This document shows positions 1 through 10,546 of a stretch of DNA of 64,000 nt, piece after piece. Source of the DNA: Notolepis coatsorum (Eukaryota > Chordata > Actinopteri > Aulopiformes > Paralepididae); contig OZ020592.1 in NCBI GenBank assembly GCA_963971535.1, positions 59,531,060-59,595,059 of the forward strand. Reading direction: 5' to 3'. Each line of letters opens with the position of its first letter. Positions within the stretch are counted from its first letter, which is position 1. The translations under genes were made by a program, and so were the position numbers. The notes below the pieces were generated by a model that saw nothing but the letters and a program-made list of their open reading frames with translations, was not told the origin of the DNA and did not search any database.

Positions 1-917
1 TGCGGTGTTTAATGGGAAGCCAGTGTAGTTGGCGTAGGACGGGGGTGATGTGACTGATGACAGGGGTTCTGGTTATTATACGGGCAGCAGCGTTCTGGAC
101 CAGTTGGAGCTTATGGAGGAGTTTGTGGGGGAGACCAAAGAGAAGGGAGTTGCAATAATCCAAGCGGGAAGTGACGAGGGAGTGGACCAGGATTGCGGCG
201 CTGTTTGGGGTGAGTGAAGGGCGGAGGCGGTTGATGTTGCGAAGGTGGAAGTAGGCGGACCGGATGGTGTTATTGATGTGGGAATGGAATGATAGGGTGC
301 TGTCGAGGACAACACCCAGACTCTTGACCTGGGGGGAAGGGGAAACCAAGGAGTTGTCTATGGTGAGGGTGAAACTGGGGTGCTTGGTGAGTGTGGACTT
401 GGAGCCAATGAGGACTAACTCTGTTTTATCACTGTTTAGTTTGAAGTGAACCAGGATTTGATTTCCTGTAAACAGGCACAGCGGGAAGAGGGAGGGAGGG
501 TGGAAGTGGGTTTGGAGGAAACATAGAGCTGGGTGTCGTCCGCGTAACAGTGGAAATTGATGTTGTATTTACGGAGAATCAGACCAAGTGGGAGGAGGTA
601 GATGATGAAGAGGATAGGGCCAAGGACAGAGCCCTGGGGAACACCGGAGGAGAGGGGGGATGGATGGGATGTGAATGATTTTAACTGAATTAACTGAGTA
701 CGACCAGAGAGATATGAGTGGAACCAGTCTAGGGATGTGTGGGAGATTCCAATGGAGGCTAGTCGGTTAAGGAGGGTGAAGTGAGATATGGTGTCAAATG
801 CGGCGCTTAGATCGAGGAGGATGAGGATGGATAATAGTCCTCCGGAGTCAGCTGTCATCAGGAGGTCATTAGTGATTTTGAGGAGGGCTGTCTCTGTGCT
901 GTGACGGGGGCGAAAAC
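1..917 (-). pseudogene. L2-like LINE reverse transcriptase fragment (3' part)
   Basis: Minus-strand remnant of a LINE polymerase. Reading down from 917, the RT palm blocks are visible: [10 protein letters not shown] (about 800-830), [10 protein letters not shown] (about 620-650) and the catalytic YADDTQLYV (about 530-560). The frame is open from 917 to about 436 and then breaks. Positions 190 to 1, in another frame, still encode the downstream part ([28 protein letters not shown]), so the copy carries a frameshift and runs off the window edge. The block order and wording are typical of fish L2-clade elements. The upstream part of the same copy lies at 9495-9950; an 8.57-kb insertion separates the two halves within one reading frame. 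Clade assignment is from memory of motif style and is moderately secure; that it is a dead LINE is secure. Confidence 0.88.
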
Positions 918-1178
918 GTAAGGTTATGTATATAACCAAGTTCTATGAATTATGGTGACGCTCAGCATCATCTGCACTGTACTTCACTTCCACCATGTAC
1001 TTTTACATCCCAACATTCGTCTGGCCACACCCCCATCCGCTTACCTTCATAAGCAGGTGTGTGGTCACCTACTCGCCTCCTTCCCAAACTTTCACCACAA
1101 GGCGAGATCAAGGGCCGCAGCGGCGTCTGATGCTGAGTGTCACCATAATTCATAGGACTTGGTTATATACATAACCTT
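918..1178. mobile_element. MITE-like unit with ~45-bp terminal inverted repeats
   Basis: The sequence begins TAAGGTTATGTATATAACC and ends with its reverse complement at 1155-1176. The inverted match continues through TTCTATGAATTATGGTGAC on the left (about 940-960) and GTCACCATAATTCATAG on the right (about 1139-1155), with only one or two differences. The inner parts are related to the ends of the 8.57-kb element that contains it, so this could be a small derivative of the same family sitting in tandem at its left end. No coding capacity. Confidence 0.6.
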
Positions 1179-1180
1179 AT

Positions 1181-2342
1181 GTTCTATTTCATTATGGCTT
1201 ACGCTCAGCATCATCTGCACAAGAGGAGCTGAGCGGGAGCCAAAGCTCGACAAATGTACCCCGCTGAGGCCCCCCACAACCATCAGACCGGGGAGGAACG
1301 AGCCCCCCGACCCTCCCTAATGGAGGGATACCCTCCCTATTGGAGGACGGGAGGGAGACGGATCCGACCGTGCGAAGAGGAACTCAAGCAACTCAACGCA
1401 CAGGGTGAGCAGACCGTGGCTTGACCCCACGACTACGCACAACCCGCATGCCACCAGGGAACGAACGGAAGGAACAACCCTCGTTACTGCCCCCAGAATC
1501 ACGGGGTCAAGAGCAACCCCAACCCTGTGGCAAGGCCGTAGCAGCGGAGCGCGAAGGAAGACCCAGACCCACTGAAGGGACTGGATCCCCCGGAAAAAGG
1601 GGGCCCGGAGAGGTCAATGACGCCAGGCATCAAGACCCCACCAGGCGGTCACATAGTGACACCGCCCCTCACATCGCCAGCGTATTCGGATAGGGCCCCT
1701 CCAAGAGCGGGCCCTTTCCCCCCAATAGTACACCGCCTGGCACACTGACCCTGTAACACAGGCAGTCAGCATGGCCGTAAAGCACTCAAAAAAGGTTAAC
1801 CAATGGAAGCAGACAGCGCACCGGGGAAACCAGGCAGCAGGCTGTAGACCTGAGCCTGGAGCACTGCGGACAGGCGCCAAAGGGGTCAACTGACAACAGC
1901 CCCCCCGGCGGAAGGGGCGTATGCTGGCGTTGTTGACCACTATGACAAAGCCTCCATCAAAAAAAACCCACCCAGAGGGGTCGAGGCAGAGAAGGCTGAC
2001 ACGATTGGCAGACGTCATGAACGTGCAGGGGCACACTCAACCGGATAACCCGGGAGTTGACTCTGCTCCAACACACCAGGGAATCAACCACCCTCTTGGT
2101 ACACAGACGGTGGTCGTTCCTATAACCCCTCAAGAAAAAAATCCAAAACACACCTGCGGGTATACACTGTGTTTCAGTTTTCAAAAAAGGGTTATTCCAG
2201 GCCTACGGGTCGACGAAACATTACTTCGGCCCGGCGGCTCGGGAAGCACACAGGGTTACCAGAGGAGGTCCAAAAGACCACCCCAACAGCCCCCTCTTCG
2301 CCATGCGTGAGAGAGGAGCGAAAATAATGGAGAACCAGCCCT
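1181..2342. other. GC-rich internal sequence of the 8.57-kb insertion, no gene seen
   Basis: Non-coding GC-rich sequence with purine-rich and C-rich runs (for example CCTCCCTAATGGAGGG near 1310). Open frames of 61-140 codons on both strands overlap each other and resemble no protein family. It starts with a copy of the element's terminal motif at 1181-1220. Nothing else is recognised. Confidence 0.5.
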
Positions 2343-2462
2343 AAGCTGACTGCACTTGGTATTCCCAGGCGGTCTCCCAACCAAGTACTAACCAGGACCG
2401 AACCCGCTTAGCTCCCGAGATCGGACGAGATCGGGCGTGTTCAGGTTGGTATGGCCGTAAGC
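2343..2462 (-). rRNA. 5S rRNA-like sequence (probably a pseudogene or 5S-derived transposon part)
   Basis: Read on the minus strand from 2462, the sequence follows vertebrate 5S rRNA over its whole 120 nt: it opens GCTTACGGCCATACCA, contains CACGCCCGATCTCGTC and GGTTAGTACTTGG, and closes with GAGACCGCCTGGGAATACC before the 3' stem. The internal control region is altered: GGGAGCTAAGCGGGTTCGG replaces the usual GGAAGCTAAGCAGGGTCGG. The 3' end lacks the T-run terminator that follows functional 5S genes (it continues AGGGCTGG). It is therefore more likely a retroposed 5S copy, or the head of a 5S-derived (SINE3-like) element, than a working gene. No second 5S unit is seen in the window. Confidence 0.85.
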
Positions 2463-2876
2463 CATTACAATAGTGCAGAGTACAACATGTACCCAACAAA
2501 GGGTCTCCATAACGCCTAACCCTGTGACACCCGGGCCGACCCGGCATTTTTCCCCCCGAAAAAAGCACAAGTCCCTCAGGGTACCAGAACAGCAGATCTG
2601 CGTCCCCGGTGGACAACGGGTTAACTGACCTGGACCAGCGCGACCAGAACCAGTCCCATGCAGCGTTTCCGTTAGCCGGTAATTACCGGTATTTGACTGG
2701 CAAAATCTGTTGAAGTCCGACATATTTAATCTCTCCGGTCATAATGTCCGGTGAAAATAATTCCCTCTAAACACAATTAGATTATTTGAATTGTATTAAA
2801 ATAGGCTAAAATTATATAGCCTATGCGATGAACGAAACAATCTCACCAAGCAGCCGGTCTAATAATGACATCCTGC
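2463..2876. other. Unclassified sequence with CCGG palindromes
   Basis: No gene is seen. It contains the 14-bp palindrome CCGGTAATTACCGG (about 2683-2696) and repeated TCCGGT motifs that recur near 3365-3412, which suggests the stretch 2680-3412 is one degenerate element with inverted parts. Confidence 0.35.
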
Positions 2877-3061
2877 TGTCAGCGCGAGCTGGCTGCTGAT
2901 ATATTTACGTGAAGCATGGCTTGGCAGGGTGCAGTACTCCAATTCAGCCATTGGCAATTCAGCTGTTGGGTGGGGGCGCTGCTGACACCACTGCTCTGCT
3001 CTGCCTGCTCCAAGTGCTCCATGCTTCACGTAAATATATCAGCAGCCAGCTCGCGCTGACA
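2877..3061. repeat. Perfect 43-bp inverted repeat (foldback) with 99-bp spacer
   Basis: The left arm 2877-2919 (starting TGTCAGCGCGAGCTGGCTGC) is the exact reverse complement of the right arm 3019-3061. All 43 positions match, and the 99-bp spacer is unrelated. Such a perfect match implies recent origin or gene conversion. No TSD is obvious. Confidence 0.85.
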
Positions 3062-3549
3062 CAGCGGTGCCAAATTTCTCAGTTCTTCGCTTGATATAAT
3101 TAATACAAATGTCCAATATAACGGAATTAGTTAGCTCATAAAAATGTGATTATAACAGACTGCTGTTTATTAAGGTCGGGCAGACTGCCCACCGACACCT
3201 CAAGTCGGCAGCAGCAGCACGAAGTCTCGAGGGACTTATTTTATTTGGAATATATTAATGACTGATACGCAAAAGTAGCCTAGTTTTAAGTTAAAATATT
3301 ATAAATGCCTTGATGATGTCATTCTTTATATAGGTCTATCAATTGTTTTTAAGCTCAATAAACTCTGACCGGAATTTATCCCATTTGTCCGGTAGATTGA
3401 AATCTACCGGACACTCAGACCTGCAAAAAAAAATTCTAACGGAAACCCTGGTCCCATGCCCTAACCACGCCGACATGCCCACTCCAGGAGAGGGGGTAGG
3501 TATGCGTGTCGATCTAAAACATGAAAAGAGGGCGCCACCCAGACGGTCC
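3062..3549. other. Unclassified sequence with a short hairpin
   Basis: AT-rich and non-coding. Positions 3388-3413 form a hairpin (arms GTCCGGTAGAT and ATCTACCGGAC). Nothing else is recognised before the Rex1-like LINE starts. Confidence 0.4.
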
Positions 3550-5825
3550 CATTTGTACCGCGCACAGGGTATTGTCCTCAGGAAAACGGTGCGGATTTTC
3601 CCAAACCAGAAACCGTGGGTGGATAGCACTATTAGAGCAGCTCTGAACTCTCGTACCACCGCCTACAACCTGGGTAGAGAGTCAGGAAACATGGAGGAGT
3701 ATAAGGCTTCAGTCTATACTCTACGCAAAGCAGTCAAACTTGCTAAGAGGACATATGCTGACAAACTGGAGACACAAATGGCACAAAACGACACAAGAGG
3801 ATTATGGCAGGGACTGAAGTCAATAACTGACTATAAAGTCAGCGCCCCGTCAATGGGGAGCGACGACGCCTCCCTCGCGGACAAGCTCAACACCTTCTAC
3901 GCTCGGTTTGGTGTAGACAGTGGCGCTGCTGGCTCTCCGGCTAGTGACGTCACTGGCGCGCCGGCTGTTGTGGAGGGGGGGGGGGCAACCGCGAGGGGGG
4001 GGGGACGCTCTCTCGTTGTCGGAACACAGTGTGAGAAGAGCATTTATGCAGGTGAACACCAGGAAGGCTGCTGGCCCAGATGGCATAACAGGACGTATAC
4101 TCAAGACCTGTGCCAACCAGCTGGCCCCTGTGTTCACCGTCATATTTAATCAATCACTGGCGGAGTCAGTGGTCCCTGCCTGCTTCAAGAGGTCTACCAT
4201 CATCCCTGTGCCGAAGAAACCCTCCCCAGCATGTCCAAATGACTACAGACCGGTGGCACTCACCTCTGTGGTCATGAAATGTTTCGAGAGGCTGGTCAAG
4301 GACCACATTTGTGCCTCCCTCCCCAGTGATATGGACCCTATGCAATTTGCATACAGGACAAACAGGTCCACCGACGACGCGGTCTCCCAGGTACTGCACA
4401 GCACCCTCTCGCACCTTGACCGTCAGAAGGGGGGCTATGTGAGACTGTTGTTCATTGACTACAGCTCAGCGTTCAACACCATAGTCCCCACCAGACTGGT
4501 GGACAAGCTGATCGAGCTAGGTCTGAGCTCCGCCCTGAGCGCCTGGGTACTGGACTTTCTGAGCGAAAGACCCCAGGCGGTCAGGGTGGGGGGTCAGACC
4601 TCCAACACCATCACCCTGAGCATCGGGTCCCCCCAGGGCTGTGTTCTGAGCCCCCTGCTGTACTCACTCTACACACACGACTGTGTGGCCAAGTTCAGCT
4701 CCAACTCCATAGTGAAGTTCGCAGATGACACGGTGGTGGTGGGGCTGATCTCGGACAACGACGAGAAGGCCTACCGGGAGGAGGTGGAGGTACTGGAACG
4801 CTGGTGCCAGGACAACAGCCTGCTCCTGAACATTGGCAAAACCAAGGAACTGATCGTGGATTATAGGAGAGGACAGCAGGAGACACACACACCACTGATG
4901 ATAAACGGGGCTACCGTGGACAGGGTGAGCAGCTTCAAGTACCTGGGGGTCCACATCTCAGAGGACCTGACATGGTCAACACACATAGGCACAGTAGTAA
5001 AGAAGGCGAAACAGCGTCTCTACCACCTGAGACAGTTAAGGAAGTTCAGAGTATCGGGGAAGATACTCCAGTCCTTCTACTCAGGAGCTGTAGAGAGCAT
5101 CCTGACCGGAAACATCACTGCCTGGTATGGAAACAGCACGGCACAGGACAAGAAGGCCCTACAGAAAGTGGTGCGCTCAGCCGAGCGTACCACGGGTATT
5201 GCACTACCCCCCCTGCAGGTTCTATACAACAAGAGGTGCAAATCCAGAGCCTGCAGGATAATGAAAGACCCTCACCACCACAACAACAGCCTGTTTCAGC
5301 TGCTGAGGTCAGGCAGACGCCTGCAAATCTCAGCTACTAGGACAGAGCGGCTTAGGCTCAGCTTCTTCCCCCAGGCCATCAGAGCCATGAACAATGTACA
5401 TTGAGTGCTCAGAACATTGAACTGTCCACACACAAGCACACATGAACACACACACGACACGCACACTGTGCACGCTCACACACGAGCAGCCACTTAACAC
5501 TTTAACATGAGCGGGCACACACTCATGTCGCACACACGCACACTTATGGCCAAAGGAAAGGTCACTTTAAATTAGAATAACAGGAACAGTGTATTGCACT
5601 ACCAAAGCTAACTAGCATGTCACACATGCGCTGTAAATAACTATGTACAGATACCGAGATGTCACTCCATGTTACCTGCTATCTGTTACTGCACAATGTT
5701 GTTTCTTCTTTTGATTCTATTATATGTACCACTGTATTGCACATCGTTGCGGGCAAGACCACCCGCATTTCATTGTATACCTGTATGCCGTGACAATTAA
5801 AACTCTTGACTTGACTTGACTTGAC
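3550..5825 (+). mobile_element. Rex1/CR1-like LINE, 5'-truncated copy
   Basis: The copy keeps part of the linker before the RT (from about 3570, with NQKPWVDS near 3605), the full RT domain, the C-terminal region, and a 3' UTR (5405-5825). The UTR ends with the short tandem tail CTTGACTTGACTTGAC after CAATTAAAACT. The same 3' end recurs in the second copy at 42622-43597, which fixes the element's 3' boundary. It lies inside the 8.57-kb insertion. The 5' limit is approximate because the upstream sequence has no reference copy here. Assignment to the Rex1/CR1 group of the jockey superfamily rests on motif style only. Confidence 0.85.
3920..5404 (+). pseudogene. Reverse transcriptase of Rex1/CR1-like LINE
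   Basis: RNA-dependent DNA polymerase used for target-primed reverse transcription. Blocks seen in order: KAAGPDGITG (about 4065), YRPVALTSVV (about 4240), FIDYSSAFNTI (about 4453), GSPQGCVLSPLL (about 4624), the catalytic FADDTVVVGL (about 4718), YLGVHISEDL (about 4940) and the C-terminal region to the stop at 5402-5404. The catalytic FADD is intact and about 460 codons are open. The preceding linker is in another frame (open up to 4149). The shift falls at two long G-tracts around 3977-4003, so the protein is broken just before the RT and the copy also lacks an endonuclease. Confidence 0.88.
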
Positions 5826-6070
5826 ACAGTGGCCCACCCCAAGGGCGTGAGACCCCTCTACCTATGTTCTGATCTATTCCGTTAACATCCCCCAGATATG
5901 AACGAGAATTCGTCGAGACAAACCTAGTAAACTGGCGCTCGGAAGAGACAAAACTCCATCCCAGTTGCCCTATAAAAACGCTGTTTTAATAACGAGCAAC
6001 CAAGGCGCACCAGCCTCATGCGTGATTCCCATCAGAAACACCCAGAGCCAGCACTTATGTACGCGTCGAG
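5826..6070. other. Unclassified spacer ending in hAT target duplication
   Basis: No gene seen. The last 8 bases (GCGTCGAG, 6063-6070) are the left target-site duplication of the hAT MITE that follows. Confidence 0.5.
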
Positions 6071-6366
6071 CAGTGTTGCAGTGGCAAATTGACAGTAGGT
6101 CAAACGCTCCACGCGCGTGCACGTGCGCGCGTGTGCATGCACAGTTTTTTTTGGCTGCTCTCGTCCTGCAGCTGGATACTATTGCCTCACAGCGCGGCCG
6201 TCAGCGCGCGGCCCAGAGAGCGCCGCTGGCTCTGCGGCTCTGCAGCTGCATGCTTCTCCGGGAGTCCGGTTGGATAATGCCATGTAAAAAGCGATTGCGC
6301 GTACTTCAGCCTCAGTGAGCGAGGTATAACGCCGTTATACCGAGTTATACCAGCACTGCACCACTG
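6071..6366. mobile_element. hAT-type MITE (296 bp) with 8-bp TSD
   Basis: The terminal inverted repeats start CAGTGTTGCAGTGG on the left and CAGTGGTGCAGTGCTGG on the right (reverse complement). Both flanks carry the identical 8-bp duplication GCGTCGAG (6063-6070 and 6367-6374). CAGNG ends with an 8-bp TSD are the hallmark of the hAT superfamily. The interior is GC-rich with alternating GCGC/GTGC runs and has no transposase. Confidence 0.88.
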
Positions 6367-6374
6367 GCGTCGAG

Positions 6375-8137
6375 TCCCAAACACATCAATGGATAGTCTA
6401 ACAAGACACCAGACATTGTTCCTCCAAGTCGCCTGGGAGAACGACAAGGAGCCGTCGTGCTTCATGTTCTTCCCTCTTTTTATTTAAAAAAGAAAGAAAC
6501 AGACTGACATGAATCCCACGTGACGCGGCTGAGGGTAAAAAATTATTTTCATTTTTACATCCCACCACCCTCTCCACAGGGAGGAGACAGGAATCCCCAG
6601 AGAGACTTCCCACGCGAGCTGTATAGATTGAAAAGAAATATTGCAACATTGAGCTATGTAACACTTGGGTTAGGACTCTCCGAGGAGGAGGCACTGAACC
6701 AATACACACTCAATAATCAAATTGAATCGAATACACACACAATAGAGCAGAACCCCTTTTTGAAGTTCTACTTACCTTGACAATCTGAGGAGGAGGCTCT
6801 GAAAATCTGAGGAGGCTCCCTCACTGGGAAGGAGAGTCCGAACTCACAGAAGGCACTTCTCTAAGTTCTCTCTGAGGAGGAGCTTCGTGAGGAGGAGCTC
6901 TGACAACTCCCTGAAACAGATCCATAACATGGACCTGAACAACCCACGGAAGTCTTACCACTAGAGACGCGCTCAGTGACGTACTCTATGGCGGGGGAAT
7001 TTCTGCGGTGCACACGACCAATCTTCCAGGGCGTGGGACCAGGAAACTCCCCCCCCTCTTACCCTGTAACGTGCCGAACAGCAACGTGACAGGAACCTTG
7101 AAGGACAGGAGGTTTTAACCCCTGACCAATCAGAAATGGGGAGAAAAGGAGTACCAGTTCACCCCTTTACGACCCCTCACCCATGATACGATGTAATGAC
7201 AAGTAGAGCATGACACAGTCATAGCCTGCTACATGAAGCATCGAACAGCCTCACATAGCTCATGTGATAACCTGCTACCTGAGTTTTACTAAGGAAAAAC
7301 ACAGAACAGAGAGGGCCCCTTTAAGAGCCCCGGTCCAGACTTACACATGTGCTTCTGTGGGCCAAACCTAACCCAGTTGTAGATCACAAAGACACACACA
7401 ACCCTTCATCACAACAAAAAATGGCACAGTACACTCCTACTACAGAGGAACGCCGTTTTTCATAACGAGAGAAGACAGAAGTCCTCGATTATGTATTGGC
7501 CACAGGCCTTGCTAAGCACACATGATAAATGACAAAACAATCTTTTCTTTAGGAAAAAAATTGTTTCTCAAGCGGAAAGCACAACCCCAGCAATTAAGCT
7601 GAGGGTTACATCGTATCCCCACAAACACAGTGAAACAATATATTGTAAACAACATGTCTGAGAAGAGGGGGGGGAAGCCCCAGGGAAACCGGGGGGATCA
7701 CCCCTCCTTCCTTACCCTTGATACGACCAAGTTGAACAGGTAACCCTGTTAATATGTGAACACACTGTTCATTGTCATTACAGGCTGAGAAAAGAATTCA
7801 TTCCTCAATCACATGTCACTAAGCATAGCTTCATAGGTTAATTAACCCCCTTAGTTGTGAGTTCACGTTACATGAACACACATGTTCTCATCACAACTAA
7901 CCAGATCATTTTTACACATGTAAACAACAACCCGATTTCTATGGAGAGAGAAGCTATACCAGTGACAAGACAATTCACACACAACACGCGTCGTATCCTC
8001 AATGTATTGCAGCAACACACGTTTTGGAAAACATCGTTATTACAAAACATTTAGAAGGGAAGGAAAGAAGAAGTGTTTAAAGTCCGGTCGGGACTCCTAC
8101 CCTGAGCGCAGGCCGAGAGAACTGCAATCTGGTTAAC
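6375..8137. other. Non-coding interior of the 8.57-kb insertion
   Basis: No protein family is recognisable in any frame. Around 6785-6910 there are short repeated GAGGAGGAGCTC-like motifs. The rest is unique-looking AC-rich sequence. Confidence 0.45.
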
Positions 8138-8209
8138 GGGACACCGGAGTCGAACACGGCATCTCCTGTGTTGGCGACGAGGGTAACGTCGCTGCGCCAC
8201 CCAGCCGCT
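8138..8209 (-). mobile_element. SINE head fragment (tRNA-derived)
   Basis: Read from 8209 on the minus strand it starts AGCGGCTGGGTGGCGCAGCG, the same head as the SINEs at 13284 and 52337. It has an A-box-like GGTGGCGCAGCG and a B-box-like GTTCGACTCC. Only the tRNA-like head is kept; the conserved body of the family is missing. Confidence 0.65.
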
Positions 8210-9296
8210 ACGTTTCTCCATGTTGACGCAGTCCTCGCTGGCAGGGCTCCCGGTGTAGGTTCGACTAACATCCTCTGTCAAAGATGACGTAGTAGTCAGA
8301 GTGTTTAAGGCATGTTATAGTCATAGCAACGTTCAACAGTGTAGCATTAAGCTAACAGCCGCTCTCGACTGATAGCAACAAGCTAACGTTTCCTAGCCTA
8401 GTGACACAACGGGCTAGCGCCGCAGCTAACAGCTGACTGGCTAACAGGTAGGCCACAACTAGCACGCAAGCTAAGCAGCTATCACCTGAACTGTACACAA
8501 CGACATAACAAGCCACACTTCAGACAGGCCGCCGTCTGAAACCCTCCTCATCCTTTAAGAGAGAAGAGAAAAAGAAATGTCAACACAGTTTACAACGGTG
8601 ATTTTACCAGACATACGGCGGAGCCGGCACAAGTCCCATCTGGGCTGCAGCCGACTTGAACATGGATCTTCCGATAACGAACATCCATGCCCACATTTCC
8701 TCGTTTAGGGTGTACTTCCACTCAAGTGAAAGATGGGGCCTGCACGGGACAGAGAAGCATCCGCTTGTCCAGAGAATCCTGGGTTCACCAGGTCCCTGTC
8801 GCGGCCCACTAGTTGACCATCATGGGCTTCAGACCAAGATCCTCCGCCGTCGCCTAAGAGGCCGAACAGAGGACCCCAATCTGGGGCCGGCTTTCGTGAA
8901 AATTGTCAGCTAGCCCCCATAGCACTAACAGACAACTGGCGCTCGCAAGCAAAACATTACTCACCCAGGCTCGAAAACAACCAGTCCCTCACAACAGACG
9001 GTGTCTTCCACAGTCCAGCTGTATAACCGGAGGTTCAATTACCTATCCAGCCGCAGCAAGGAGGACTGCCGGTGGAGAGTATATCAGCGACGCGAGCCCC
9101 TAATACGAAAAAGCCGGTGGAGGTTTAGAATGATCATCATCTTCCAGACACTCCAGTGACGAAGACAATATCGCCGTATTTTCTCGATAGTATATATAAT
9201 AGTGAGAGAGAAAATAAAGATATAATGTCAACGTATCTTCCTGTTCTTTTGTTTTCCAACTTTCTTCTACAACCTCGTCAAGTGGGGATCTACCGA
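8210..9296. other. Non-coding interior of the 8.57-kb insertion
   Basis: Unclassified. It contains several GCTAAC/GCTAGC motifs (8340-8480) and no recognisable coding region; the short open frames at 8656-8913 and 8903-9103 resemble nothing known to me. Confidence 0.45.
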
Positions 9297-9491
9297 AGGC
9301 ACTTCCTTGTGGTGAAAGTGAAGAAGGAGGCGAGTAGGTGACCACACACCTGCTTATGAAGGTAAGCAGATGGGGGTGTGGCCAGACGAATGTTGGGATG
9401 TAAAGGTACATGGTGGAATTTTTTATTCAGTGCACGTGCACAAAGTGAAGTACAGTGCAGATGATGCTGAGCGTAAGCCATAATGAAATAG
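9297..9491. repeat. Right terminal inverted repeat of the 8.57-kb insertion
   Basis: Reverse complement of the left end (about 948-1100) with an extra 25-bp block near 9416-9442. It ends GCCATAATGAAATAG directly before the AAC repeat and the resumed LINE. Confidence 0.75.
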
Positions 9492-9950
9492 AACCAGATT
9501 GGAACTGTTCATAGAGGTTATTGTTGGAGAGGTGAGCATGAATCTGAGAAGCCACTACTTTTTCCAGGATTTTTGAGAGAAATGGCAGGTTGGAGATGGG
9601 GCGGAGGTTATTGAAAATGTTGGGGTCTGAACCAGGTTTCTTTAAAATCGGTGTTACAGCAGCGGATTTGTGAGATGATGGGACAGAACCAGAGGTGAGG
9701 GAGGAATGGATGATTGCAGTTATAAGGGGCAGGAGAGGCTATGACCAGGAAGGAGGGCAGGGGGTCAAGTTGGCAGGTGGATGGCTTGGATTTCCGGATG
9801 AGTTTAACCCTTTCACTACCACACTACAGGTTAACCCTTTACTATCACACTACAGACGGTTACAGACGTGTGATAGTAAAGGGTTAACCTTCTGTAGTGT
9901 GGTAGTGAAAGGGTTAAAGGTGGTGATGGCCTGTGTGTTAACCTCTTAAG
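9492..9950 (-). pseudogene. L2-like LINE fragment, N-terminal RT part
   Basis: Upstream half of the LINE copy at 1-917. On the minus strand it encodes the start of the RT domain, including LRPISNLPFLSKILEKVV (about 9620-9560) and HLSNNNL, ending in QFQS at 9497, which continues in frame at 917. A TTAA MITE interrupts it at 9808-9913. Upstream (above about 9800) the similarity becomes hard to follow. Confidence 0.85.
9808..9913. mobile_element. 106-bp palindromic MITE at a TTAA site
   Basis: Nearly the whole element is an inverted repeat. It starts CCCTTTCACTACCACACTAC and ends with the reverse complement, with an inner pair AACCCTTTACTATCACAC. TTAA flanks both ends (9804-9807 and 9914-9917). 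A TTAA target with a CCCTTT end fits piggyBac-type MITEs and resembles the end of the element at 63641. Confidence 0.8.
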
Positions 9951-10249
9951 CATCACCCAAAAACTGTGCCATTTTTGTTTTTGTTTCTGACAACTGCATA
10001 CCTTTTTTGAAAAGCTTAGCTTTATACTTTATAGCACATGCATGAGTCTGGTCTCTTTTGAAAGGTAACATTCTGTTGCTAAGTCAATAAAGAAAAATCA
10101 CTTTGAGTGCTAATGTATTAGATAAACAGAGGTTTGAACACACTGAGGTAAAAGTTGTGTGTACTCACATTTCTGTTTAGTGGTTGCCAGATGCCTGTTT
10201 TTAAGTTCCAGCATAGAGGTAGCCGGAGCTGGAAAACACTGCGGTTCCA
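9951..10249. other. Unclassified AT-rich spacer
   Basis: No gene or repeat boundary recognised. Confidence 0.4.
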
Positions 10250-10542
10250 TTGATTGATTGATTGATTGATTGAAAACTTTATTAACAGATTGCAGAATGG
10301 GTACAATACAGTACGGCTCAATACACACAATTGTTAAGGGGATGCAGACCAGAGAAAGACTTTTGTCTTTTTTTACATCAAGGTCCCCCATTTTCAAGTC
10401 ATCATGACATTTATGACAGATACACGACATAGATATACAGTAGTGTTACATCCAGACATTTATGACATACAAGATATACAAATATACAGTACTGTTTAAT
10501 GAGTAACTTATTGATTTGTAAATTTTTTGACATTATTCTAAA
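10250..10542 (-). mobile_element. LINE 3' UTR fragment with TTGA-repeat tail (family X)
   Basis: The minus-strand sequence matches 50215-50420 (plus strand) over about 200 bp, including ACAGATTGCAGAATGGGTAC on the plus strand here. Both copies end in AATAAAGTTTTCAATCAATC followed by an ATCA/TTGA tandem tail. This is a 3' end of a LINE family seen several times in the window. No coding part is kept here. The piggyBac-like element at 10547 is inserted at its upstream side. Confidence 0.75.
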
Positions 10543-10546
10543 TTAA

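Larger units (their letters stand above)
918..9491. mobile_element. 8.57-kb insertion with long inverted ends inside an L2-like LINE
   Basis: The LINE reading frame stops at 917 and resumes without loss at 9495, so everything between is an insertion. A 3-bp direct repeat AAC flanks it (915-917 and 9492-9494). The ends are inverted copies of each other: about 920-1100 matches the reverse complement of about 9297-9491, sharing the motif CTCAGCATCATCTGCAC and a long stretch through CTTCATAAGCAGGTGTGTGG. The right arm has about 25 extra bases. A third related segment (GTTCTATTTCATTATGG) lies at 1181-1220. No transposase, helicase or integrase reading frame was seen, so it is probably a non-autonomous TIR element or a composite of nested elements. 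A 3-bp TSD would suit PIF/Harbinger or CACTA families, but I cannot assign a superfamily. Confidence 0.7.

Noticed and set aside
918..9491. Helitron or Polinton explanation for the 8.57-kb insertion
   Set aside because: No Rep/helicase, no family B polymerase, integrase or capsid genes; inverted ends and a 3-bp flank repeat do not fit Helitrons.
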